NCBI GenBank assembly: GCA_036788215.1
Contig: DAIQNV010000005.1
Span: 9,785 to 73,784 of the forward strand
Source of the DNA: DAIQNV01 sp036788215
GTDB lineage: Bacteria > Planctomycetota > Phycisphaerae > Phycisphaerales > UBA1924
Length of the DNA: 64,000 nucleotides
Direction: 5' to 3'
Shown: piece by piece, positions 33,272 through 42,513 of the stretch
How positions within the stretch are numbered: position 1 is the first letter of the stretch
Layout of the letters: the number at the start of each line of letters is the position of its first letter
The notes under the pieces: generated by a model
What the model was told of the DNA's origin: nothing
Databases searched by the model: none
Seen by the model: only the letters and a program-made list of their open reading frames with translations
Made by a program: the position numbers and the translations under genes

Positions 33272-35209
33272 TTACTCCAGTCGGAACCGCGACACGGTGG
33301 ATTGGAGCAGTTCGGCCTGCTGACTCAGCAAGGCGGCGGCTTCGCTCGACTGGCGGGCACCGGCGGAGGTTTCGCGGGACATCTGCGACATCTCGGAGAT
33401 GACACGGGCGATCTCCTGGCTGGTGGCGGACTGCTCCTCCGTCGCGGCGGCGATGGAGGTGACCATGTCGCGGACGCTCTCGCTCGACTCGAGGACGCTG
33501 CTGAGCGACGCGCCGGCCTCCGTGGCGAGTGAGACGCCCTGCGTGGCCCGTGCGGAGCCGGACTCGATGCGTTCGACCGCGACTTTGGTGTCGCGCTGGA
33601 TCTCGCCGATGCTCTGGGCGACCTGCCGGGTCGCGCTCGTGGTGCGTTCGGCGAGCTTGCGGACCTCGTCGGCCACGACGGCGAAGCCCCGGCCATGGTC
33701 GCCGGCGCGGGCTGCCTCGATGGCGGCGTTGAGCGCGAGGAGGTTGGTCTGCTCCGCGATGTCGTTGATGACGCCGATGATCTCGCCGATCTGTTCCCCG
33801 CGGTCGCCGAGCTTGGAGACGATCTCGGCGGTGCTCTGCACCTCGCTGGCGATCGCCTGCATCTCGCGGACGGTGGAGTTGACGACGTCCCCGCCCTTGG
33901 CAGCGGTGTCCTTGTTTCGGGCGCTCGCGTCGGACGCGTTGGCGGCGTTCTTCGCGACATCGGTGACGGTGTGGCTCATCTCCTCGGCGGCGGAGGAGAT
34001 CTGCATCGCCTGCGCCTCCTGCCGATCGAGATTGGCCGCGATCTCGTGAGCCGAGGCGGCGACCTGCTGGGAGGGGCTGGCGACGGAGAGGCTGACGTCC
34101 TTGGCCGACGAGATCACCTCGCTGAGCTTGACGACGAAGCGATTGAAGCAGCGTCCCAGTTCCGCGAACTCGTCCTTGCCCTTGTCGCGCAGGCGAACGG
34201 TCAGGTCGCCGTCGCCGTCCGCGATCTCGCGGAGGCGTTCGACCACGCTCATAATGGACCGGACGATGTTGCGGGAGAGAAACAAGGCGACGAGGACACC
34301 GACGAACATGCCCGTCGCGGAGAGCGCCAGGACGCTCTGCCTGATGGATGAGGCGAGGCCTGTGGCTTCCTCCTGCACGCTGTGGGTATCGTCGATCAGC
34401 GACTGCTGCACCTCGTCGCCAAGGGCCATGATCTCCGGGCCAAGGACATCGAGCGTTTCGAGCACCAGCGTGTTCCGCTCTTCGACGAGGGAGCGGACGA
34501 GAGCAAACTCGCTCTCGAAGGTGTCGCGGTGTCGCGCCGCCTCGGCGAAGTCGGCGGCGTGCGGACCGGACGATGGCCTGTCCGCGAGGACCTCGTCGAG
34601 GGCGGTGATCCAGCGGAGCGTCTCTCCGGCGTCTTCGGGCTCGGAGGTCTTCGCGTAGGCGAGGCCGTAGAGGCGTGCGAGCATGAGGTTCTGCTGCGCC
34701 TCGGCGGCGAGGGCGAGGCCGGTGATGTCGTTCGCCTCGAGGGCACTGGCCATGACGCCGGTGAGCAGCGTGCGGGTCGCCTTGCCCGCCTCGTTCATCG
34801 CGGAGATGTGCGCGTTGCGCTGGTTGATGATGCCCTTCACGCGCGTGAACGCTCCGTCGTACTCGTCGAAGCCACCGGCGATCCGGGAGACGAGTTCGCG
34901 GCGGTGCGGATTCTCAAAGCTCTCCTCGGATGAGCGGATCGCCTCCCGGAAGTGCGCTGCTTCCTCCGAGAACGCCCTGGCGTCGGCCGGGTCGTTGCTG
35001 ATCAGGAAGTCCTTGACCGTCATGCGGGCGAGCAGCATCGCCTCCATGCTGTCGGCACCGACAACGAGGTCGTTGCTCATCTCGCTCAGGTGCTGCGTGG
35101 CTGTGGAGCTGCGAACGAGCCCGAAGACGGAGGCGCCGCCGATGGTGGCGCACGTGACGATCAAAAAGCTGAAGCCCGCGAGCAGGCGGGCACGGATGGT
35201 CCACGACAT
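33272..35209 (-). CDS. Methyl-accepting chemotaxis protein
   Basis: A 645-residue chemoreceptor. Helix 1 (ARLLAGFSFLIVTCATIGG) precedes an all-helical periplasmic sensor of about 250 residues resembling HBM/4HB domains. A second helix (SVLALSATGMFVGVLVALFL), a HAMP domain (about 305-360) and a cytoplasmic signalling coiled coil with the hairpin EIIGVINDIAEQTNLLALNA and DHGRGFAVVADEVRKLAERT follow. It relays ligand signals to CheA/CheW. No che genes are nearby. The ATG at 35209 has ggag eight bases upstream. The 216 bp upstream hold no ORF I can support. Confidence 0.92.
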   Translation of the reverse strand: MSWTIRARLLAGFSFLIVTCATIGGASVFGLVRSSTATQHLSEMSNDLVVGADSMEAMLLARMTVKDFLISNDPADARAFSEEAAHFREAIRSSEESFENPHRRELVSRIAGGFDEYDGAFTRVKGIINQRNAHISAMNEAGKATRTLLTGVMASALEANDITGLALAAEAQQNLMLARLYGLAYAKTSEPEDAGETLRWITALDEVLADRPSSGPHAADFAEAARHRDTFESEFALVRSLVEERNTLVLETLDVLGPEIMALGDEVQQSLIDDTHSVQEEATGLASSIRQSVLALSATGMFVGVLVALFLSRNIVRSIMSVVERLREIADGDGDLTVRLRDKGKDEFAELGRCFNRFVVKLSEVISSAKDVSLSVASPSQQVAASAHEIAANLDRQEAQAMQISSAAEEMSHTVTDVAKNAANASDASARNKDTAAKGGDVVNSTVREMQAIASEVQSTAEIVSKLGDRGEQIGEIIGVINDIAEQTNLLALNAAIEAARAGDHGRGFAVVADEVRKLAERTTSATRQVAQSIGEIQRDTKVAVERIESGSARATQGVSLATEAGASLSSVLESSESVRDMVTSIAAATEEQSATSQEIARVISEMSQMSRETSAGARQSSEAAALLSQQAELLQSTVSRFRLE

Positions 35210-35425
35210 GTCGAAGTCTCCAGCCGGCCATCGAGGGCCGCGCATGTTGAACCCGCGATGGCATCGGCGAGCGGAGCATCGGGCTTCGGGGCGGCGCTGC
35301 GAAAGGGTGGAACACCCCACGCACGGGTCACGACCGATGCACCCGGAACGAGCGCGGGCCGCGCCAGGGCACCGGCAAGGCCGGCCGGGCACCCCCGCGA
35401 CCGGGGAGAAACCCCGCGCGTCGGT

Positions 35426-36715
35426 TCAGCGGTCCAGTTCAGCCGCGACGATGTTCAAGGAGCCCAGCACCGCGACGATGTCGGCGAGCATGTGGCCCTC
35501 GATCAGCTGGGGCATGAGCTGGTAGTTGATGAAGCTCGGCGGGCGGGTCTTGACGCGCCAGGCGCGGGGGCCCCCGTCGGAGACGATGTAGTAGCCCAAT
35601 TCGCCGTTGGCGGTCTCGTTCGCGCCGTAGGCCTCCGCGATCGGGGGTTCCCAGCCCCGGTTGCTCATGATGAGCTCGAAGTGCTGGATAAGGCCCTCGA
35701 TGGAGCCATAGACATCGCCCTTCTTGGGCTTGACCATCTTGGAGTCGGCGAAGACATCCATGGGCCCGCCCGGGATCTTGTCGATGAGCTGCTCGATGAT
35801 GCGGATGGACTGCTTGGCCTCTTCGAGGCGGACCTGGAAGCGGGCGTAGACGTCGCCCTCGTGGGCGATGGGCACGCCGAACTTGACCGCCTCGGCGCCG
35901 TCCCCGTCCCAGTTCTCCGCGTAGCAGAGGTAGGGCTCGTCCTTGCGGACATCGCGCTTCACGCCCGACGCGCGGGCGATGGGGCCGGTGGAGCCCCAGC
36001 CGATCGCGTTCTCGTGGGTCAGGACGCCGACGCCCTGGGTGCGGTCGATGAAGATGCGGTTGCGGCTCAGCAGCCCGTCGATGTCCTTCAGGGCGACCGA
36101 GAGGTCGTCGTGCAGGAAGTTCTTGATGAGCTTCCGGAAGGTCTCCTCGTCGGGCAGGTCCTGGCTGGCGCCGCCCACGCGCGACCAGTCGGGGTGGTAG
36201 CGCTGCCCCGAGATGTAGTCGCAGATGTCGTAGATCTTCTCGCGGGGGTTGAAGCCATAGAGGAAGCCGGTAAAGGCGCCGAGGTCGAGCGCCGCGGCGC
36301 CCAGGCAGAGCAGGTGGTCCTGGATGCGGGCCAGCTCGGCCATGATGGTGCGGACGACCTTGCAGCGGGGCGTGATCTCGATGCCGAAGAGCGTCTCGAC
36401 CGCGTGGTGCCAGGTGATGTCGTTGGCGATCGGGCTCAGATAGTTCATCCGGCTGACGATCGTGACATACTGGTTGTAGTCGAGGTGCTCGCCCAGCTTC
36501 TCGAAGCCCGAGTGCAGGTAGCCGATGTGCGGGGTGCAGCGGGCGATGCGCTCGCCGTCGAGTTCAAGGACGAGCCGGAGCGTGGTGTGCGTCGCGGGGT
36601 GCTGGGGGCCGAAGTTGAGCACCCAGCGGTCGCCCGTGTCGACATGCTGCTTCAGGTACCCCGTCGTCTCGACGTCGGTGGTGTACCCCTCGTCCGGCTT
36701 CAGCGTGTAAGGCAT
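35426..36715 (-). CDS. nuoD: NADH-quinone oxidoreductase subunit D
   Basis: A 429-residue protein matching the 49-kDa subunit of complex I: VLNFGPQHPATHTTLRLVLE near the N-terminus, HIGYLHSGFEKLGEHLDYNQ, IQDHLLCLGAAALDLGAFT and the C-terminal LADIVAVLGSLNIVAAELDR. It forms part of the quinone-binding site at the base of the peripheral arm. The ATG at 36715 is preceded by gatca with only a weak ribosome binding site. No other nuo gene is next to it, so it is separated from the operon it normally belongs to. Confidence 0.94.
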   Translation of the reverse strand: MPYTLKPDEGYTTDVETTGYLKQHVDTGDRWVLNFGPQHPATHTTLRLVLELDGERIARCTPHIGYLHSGFEKLGEHLDYNQYVTIVSRMNYLSPIANDITWHHAVETLFGIEITPRCKVVRTIMAELARIQDHLLCLGAAALDLGAFTGFLYGFNPREKIYDICDYISGQRYHPDWSRVGGASQDLPDEETFRKLIKNFLHDDLSVALKDIDGLLSRNRIFIDRTQGVGVLTHENAIGWGSTGPIARASGVKRDVRKDEPYLCYAENWDGDGAEAVKFGVPIAHEGDVYARFQVRLEEAKQSIRIIEQLIDKIPGGPMDVFADSKMVKPKKGDVYGSIEGLIQHFELIMSNRGWEPPIAEAYGANETANGELGYYIVSDGGPRAWRVKTRPPSFINYQLMPQLIEGHMLADIVAVLGSLNIVAAELDR

Positions 36716-36850
36716 GCGTTTGATCCCGTCGTTTGGGCGGAATGGTAGAGGGTCCGGGGCCCCCGGGCATGGGTTCTCGCGGTTCGCCCCGCCGGACGCA
36801 GGGCGGGGGCGGGGCCGACCCCGAAAGGCCCATCGACCGTACAGTCTGCC

Positions 36851-38107
36851 ATGGACTTCCTTGTCCGGTACATCGAGGCGTTGTGGTCGCTGCTGGTCGA
36901 TACCGGCTGGTGGCTGCTGGCGGGCCTGCTCTTCGCGGGGGCGGTGCACGCCTTCGTCCCGACCGGGTGGCTCAGCAAGCACCTGGGCAAGCGGGGCATC
37001 GGCTCGGTCGCCAAGGCGTCCCTTTCGGGGATCCTCATGCCCCTGTGCTCCTGCTCGGTGATCCCGGTCGCCGCGGGGCTCCGGCGGGGTGGGGCGAGCA
37101 AGGGGGCTTCCGCGGCGTTCGCGATCTCGACCCCGCAGACGGGTGAGGAATCGATCCCCCTGACCTGGGCCCTGCTCGGGCCGGTCTTCGCGATCGTCCG
37201 CCCGATCGTCGCGATCCTGACTGGCGTGGTCGCGGGCGTGCTGATCGACGCCCTGGGCGAGGACGGCGCCAAGAAAACCACCGGGACGATGGCTCCCGCG
37301 GGGGACGGGCCCAAGGCGTGCTGTGGGGGTGGGCAGGCGGTCGCGCCGGCGCCGAAAACGGTGAGCCTCGGGGTGGCGAGCTGCTGCGGGGGCGGGGGGC
37401 AGAAGGCGGAGGCGGTGCCCGCTCCTGAGCCCGCCAAGGCGCACACGTGCTGCTCGCACGAGCCCGCAGCGCCCGCGAAGGCGGGGATCGGGGCGAAGCT
37501 GGCGTCGACGCTGCGGTACGGGCTGGTGACGCTTCCCGTGGACCTCGCCCCCTGGCTGGCGGTCGGTTTTCTGCTGTCCGCCCTCGTGGCGGCGGGTGTC
37601 CCCGACGGGTGGATCGCGTCGAACATCGGGACGGGGATCGTGCCCATGCTGGCGATGCTGGTCGTCGGGTTGCCCCTCTACATCTGCGCGACGAGCTCGA
37701 CCCCCCTCGTCTACACGCTGGTCGCGGCCGGCCTGAGCCCGGGGGCGGCCCTGGTGCTGCTGCTGGCGGGTCCCGCGACGAACTTCGCCACCATGGCCTG
37801 GGCGATCCGCGACCTCGGTGTCAAGGCGACGGTGATCTATCTCGCATCGATCGCGGGCGTCGCCCTCGGGGCGGGGCTGCTGCTCGATGCCTTGGCGCTT
37901 GATGTCATCCGAGCCGCGGTCGCCGAGACGCACGCGGCCCACGACCACGGGGCGGTGTCGATCGCTGCGGGGGTGGGGGGCGCTGTGCTGGCGGCGCTCC
38001 TGCTCGGGGCGCTCGCGAAGCGCGGGTACGATGCCCTCGCGTCGCGCGGAGGCGGCGCTGCTGATGCACCGACCGATGGCCCGCACGCGGAGCACGCGCA
38101 CGCATGA
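36851..38107 (+). CDS. SO_0444/ArsP-type metal permease with Cys-rich loop
   Basis: A 418-residue membrane protein with two bundles of helices. The first carries SGILMPLCSCSVIPVAAGL and the second LVVGLPLYICATSSTPLVYT, the paired motifs of the DUF318 permease family (SO_0444 Cu/Zn efflux and ArsP relatives). Between them is a cytoplasmic linker with three Cys pairs: CCGGGQ, SCCGGGG and TCCSHEP, likely metal-binding. The C-terminus has His-rich segments (THAAHDHG, HAEHAHA). It probably exports a soft or divalent metal. The ATG is at 36851; the stop overlaps the next gene by 4 nt (ATGA). Confidence 0.85.
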   Translation: MDFLVRYIEALWSLLVDTGWWLLAGLLFAGAVHAFVPTGWLSKHLGKRGIGSVAKASLSGILMPLCSCSVIPVAAGLRRGGASKGASAAFAISTPQTGEESIPLTWALLGPVFAIVRPIVAILTGVVAGVLIDALGEDGAKKTTGTMAPAGDGPKACCGGGQAVAPAPKTVSLGVASCCGGGGQKAEAVPAPEPAKAHTCCSHEPAAPAKAGIGAKLASTLRYGLVTLPVDLAPWLAVGFLLSALVAAGVPDGWIASNIGTGIVPMLAMLVVGLPLYICATSSTPLVYTLVAAGLSPGAALVLLLAGPATNFATMAWAIRDLGVKATVIYLASIAGVALGAGLLLDALALDVIRAAVAETHAAHDHGAVSIAAGVGGAVLAALLLGALAKRGYDALASRGGGAADAPTDGPHAEHAHA

Positions 38108-38484
38108 AGAACACGCTGATCCGTTCCCGCGGGGGCGCGGGCCTTCTCGGGGGCCTGTGCGTGGCATTCGCGGGGTGCGGCGCGACCTACGAGGTTGAGG
38201 TCCGCAACGATGGCTCCCGCTCCGTCCGCGCACGGATGGTGCACCACCCGCTGCTGAGCCAAGAGCGGACCCTCGGCGCGGGAACCGTCGCGCCGATGTC
38301 GGCGGTCGAGTGGTCGGCGCGGGGGATCGATCCCTTCGACCCGGTGCGTCTGGAGATCCTGGCGGGGGGCGATCCGCACGGTCTGCCCGAGAAGATCGAC
38401 CTGCCCAGGGGCCGGAGCACGGTGGTGATCGAGGACGCGGGGGCCTCGAGCTGGACCGGCTTCAGCCTGCGGATCGAACGCTGA
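38104..38484 (+). CDS. Small putative lipoprotein coupled to metal permease
   Basis: A 126-residue protein with a basic N-terminus and hydrophobic stretch ending at Cys25 (AFAGC), a plausible lipoprotein site. A small beta-rich domain follows (TYEVEVRNDGSRSVRARMV, PVRLEILAGGD, RSTVVIEDAG). No family is recognised. Its ATG overlaps the permease TGA by 4 nt, so it is probably made with the permease and acts in the periplasm as an accessory (inference). It converges with mrpG, 13 nt apart. Confidence 0.7.
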   Translation: MKNTLIRSRGGAGLLGGLCVAFAGCGATYEVEVRNDGSRSVRARMVHHPLLSQERTLGAGTVAPMSAVEWSARGIDPFDPVRLEILAGGDPHGLPEKIDLPRGRSTVVIEDAGASSWTGFSLRIER

Positions 38485-38497
38485 AAGCGCGGGTGCG

Positions 38498-39070
38498 TCA
38501 GCCGGTCGCGCGGCGCGGGGCGGGCGTTTGCTGCGCGTCCTTGGCCTCCGGCTCGCCCTCGACGCGGGCGACCGACGGGCGCCGGGGCCCGGTGGTGCCG
38601 GGGAGATTGATGAGCCGGTGGTCGTCGCTGTAGCCCCCGTGCAGGTCGTCGTACTGGGTCTGCTTCCAGATGGGCACCTCGACGAAGTAGGACGCCCGCG
38701 CGATGAGGTAGGCGGCGGTCGGCGAGGTGAGGAAGATGAAGACCGTGATCATCAGCACTTCCACCGCGACGCCGATCGACCCGAAGTGGAACGCTGTGGC
38801 GAGGGCGATGCACGCGACGCCCAGCGTGCCGGCCTTGGCCGAGGCCTGCATGCGGGTGTAGAGGTCGGGCATGCGGAGGATGCCGACCGCGGAGAGCGTG
38901 CAGAGCGAGACGCCCCCGAGCAGCAGGACGATGGCGATCCAGTCGCCGATGCCGAGAGCCGCGATGCCCTCAGCGAAGGTCTCGGGGTGGGGCGATGCCT
39001 GCGCGACGCCGGCACCCCCCGCCGGGGCGGCGAGGACCGTCGACAGGATGGCTTCGGAGACGCTGATCAC
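38498..39070 (-). CDS. mrpG: Na+/H+ antiporter subunit MrpG (MnhG)
   Basis: A 190-residue protein with three helices: IGDWIAIVLLLGGVSLCTLS, TLGVACIALATAFHFGS and VEVLMITVFIFLTSPTAAYL, with RMPDLYTRMQASAK between, the MrpG signature. It is longer than usual (about 110-130 aa), having an N-terminal extension and a polar C-terminal tail. It is a small subunit of the seven-part Mrp complex. The GTG at 39070 overlaps the mrpF stop (GTGA). Confidence 0.9.
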   Translation of the reverse strand: MISVSEAILSTVLAAPAGGAGVAQASPHPETFAEGIAALGIGDWIAIVLLLGGVSLCTLSAVGILRMPDLYTRMQASAKAGTLGVACIALATAFHFGSIGVAVEVLMITVFIFLTSPTAAYLIARASYFVEVPIWKQTQYDDLHGGYSDDHRLINLPGTTGPRRPSVARVEGEPEAKDAQQTPAPRRATG

Positions 39071-39360
39071 GGGCGGGCCCTCCGCTCGAGCAAGAGGGCG
39101 AAGGCCGCGGTGCCCAGGAACAGGATCAGGGCCATGACCAGCCCGACGCTGAGCAGCACCGGCCGCCCGACCGCGACGGAGAAGATGCAGATGACGCCGA
39201 CGCCGAAGAACCCGATGAGGTCAAGGGCGACGACGCGGTCGGGGAGGCTGGGCCCGCGCCAGAGCCTGATGAACGCGCCCAGCATGCTGAGTCCCAGGGC
39301 GATCGCCGAGATCATCAGGATCAGCTGCAGCACCGGGTTGTGGATTTCGGGCGTGAGCAC
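39067..39360 (-). CDS. mrpF: Na+/H+ antiporter subunit MrpF (MnhF)
   Basis: A 97-residue protein with three hydrophobic helices (LQLILMISAIALGLSMLGAF, LDLIGFFGVGVICIFSVAVG, SVGLVMALILFLGTAAFAL) and RLWRGPSLPDRVVALD, the MrpF signature. MrpF has also been linked to bile or cholate efflux in other bacteria. The GTG at 39360 follows a ggggaag element; 42 nt separate it from mrpE, the only real gap in the operon. Confidence 0.92.
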   Translation of the reverse strand: MLTPEIHNPVLQLILMISAIALGLSMLGAFIRLWRGPSLPDRVVALDLIGFFGVGVICIFSVAVGRPVLLSVGLVMALILFLGTAAFALLLERRARP

Positions 39361-39402
39361 TTCTGGTTCTTCCCCGGGCCCGAGCCCGTGTGGTGTGGTG
39401 TC

Positions 39403-39875
39403 CTAGCGCGTCACCTGGAGGATGCGTCGTTCGAAGCCTTGCTTGACATCGCGTATCGCCGCCTCGGGGTCGTCGACGTGCATGAAGTGTACGAAGAGCA
39501 TCGAGCGGTCCTCGGAGATATCGAGGCTGAGCGTGCCGGGCGTCAGGGTGATGACGTTCGCGAGCGTGGTCAGCTCAAGGTCGGACATGCCCTCTTCGAG
39601 CGGGATGCCCACGATGGCGGGGCGGAGCTTCCCGAGGGGCGTGAGCGTCCAGATCGCCATCTGGACGTTGGCCTTGATCATCTCGATCACGAAGTAGATG
39701 ACCAGGCTGATGGTCGTGCCCACCTTGCGGAAGTAGGGGCTCCGGTTACCCCGCAGCGACGCCAGCCTCAGCACGATGTAGCCCAGCACGAACCCCACGA
39801 GGAAGTTCGCGGGCGTGAACGACCCGATCATCAGGCTCCACATCAGGGCCAGCAGCACATTCGCCAGAAGCAGGC

Positions 39876-39879
<4 letters not shown>
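39403..39879 (-). CDS. mrpE: Na+/H+ antiporter subunit MrpE (MnhE)
   Basis: A 158-residue protein with N-terminal helices (SLLLANVLLALMWSLMIGSF, FLVGFVLGYIVLRL) and the conserved TLANVITLTPGTLSLDI followed by LFVHFMHVDD. It is needed for complex assembly. The start is a TTG at 39879, supported by ggaggtg seven bases upstream and by a 4-nt overlap (TTGA) with the mrpD stop; a longer ORF from 39921 lacks such a site. Confidence 0.92.
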
Positions 39880-41674
<1,795 letters not shown>

Positions 41675-41678
<4 letters not shown>

Positions 41679-42058
41679 GATCCCTCACCTTCCGGCATGT
41701 CCGTCGTCCTCATCTGGTCCAGGTCGTCCGTCGCGGCTTCCTGGTAGGTCCGCTTCACGAGGACGATTGTGAAGCTCACGATCGCGAAGCTGATCACGAT
41801 CGCGGTCAGGATCAGGGCGCCGGGCAGGGGGTCCGCGGACCCCGCCTCCAGCGTCTTGTCCCCGATGCGGATCAGTGGGGGCGTCCCGCGGGCACCGGTG
41901 ATGTCGCTGAAGACGCCCGCGCTCGTGATGATCAGCAGGTTCGCCGCGTGGCCCAGGAGACCCAGCCCGATGATCAGCTTCACGAAGCTGCGCCGAAGCA
42001 TCATGTACGCACCGGCCGCGAAGAGCAGCCCGATGATGACCGCCAGCAGCAGGGTCAT
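41675..42058 (-). CDS. mrpC: Na+/H+ antiporter subunit MrpC (MnhC)
   Basis: A 127-residue NuoK homologue with three helices: LLLAVIIGLLFAAGAYMML, FVKLIIGLGLLGHAANLLII and GALILTAIVISFAIVSFTIVL. PLPGALILTAIVI is typical of MrpC. A polar C-terminal tail follows. ATGA overlaps at both ends join it to mrpB and mrpD. Confidence 0.95.
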
Positions 42059-42513
42059 AGGTTCGACTCCTCGAGCTCAAAGATAAACGTCAGCACCACC
42101 CCGAGCACCGTCAGGTAGACGCCGATGTCGAACAGGAGCACCGTGCCGAACTTCAGCGTGCCGAGCTCGACCGCCGAGAGGTCCCAGCCCTCGCCCCCGT
42201 TGAACCACCACGCCTCGAAGGGCGCGTTCCCCAGCAGCAGCCCGACGCACCCCGAGGCCAGGGCGCAGATCAGGCCCGTCGCGATCACCGCGGGGAGCGT
42301 CAGCGGAGGACCCCAGGGCCAGCGGAGCATCGACCTCGCCTCCGCGACGCCGAACGCCATCGAGTACAGGGCGAACGCCGCCGCGATCAGCAGGCCACCC
42401 ACGAAGCCCCCGCCCGGTTCGTTGTGCCCACGCAGCAGCACCACCACGCTGAACAGCGTCATCAGGGGCAGCAGGAGGCGGGCGGCTGTGCGGAAGATGA
42501 TCGACGAGTTCAC
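42055..42513 (-). CDS. mrpB: Na+/H+ antiporter subunit MrpB (MnhB)
   Basis: A 152-residue protein with four helices and the signature LRGHNEPGGGFVGGLLIAAA, followed by the C-terminal LFDIGVYLTVLGVVLTFIFE. Start is a GTG at 42513 overlapping the mrpA stop by 4 nt (GTGA). It is a small membrane subunit of the Mrp complex. Confidence 0.95.
   Translation of the reverse strand: MNSSIIFRTAARLLLPLMTLFSVVVLLRGHNEPGGGFVGGLLIAAAFALYSMAFGVAEARSMLRWPWGPPLTLPAVIATGLICALASGCVGLLLGNAPFEAWWFNGGEGWDLSAVELGTLKFGTVLLFDIGVYLTVLGVVLTFIFELEESNL

Noticed and set aside
35426..38233. A 935-codon open frame around nuoD
   Set aside because: Only the last 429 codons are NuoD; the upstream part is an antisense shadow of the metal permease gene.
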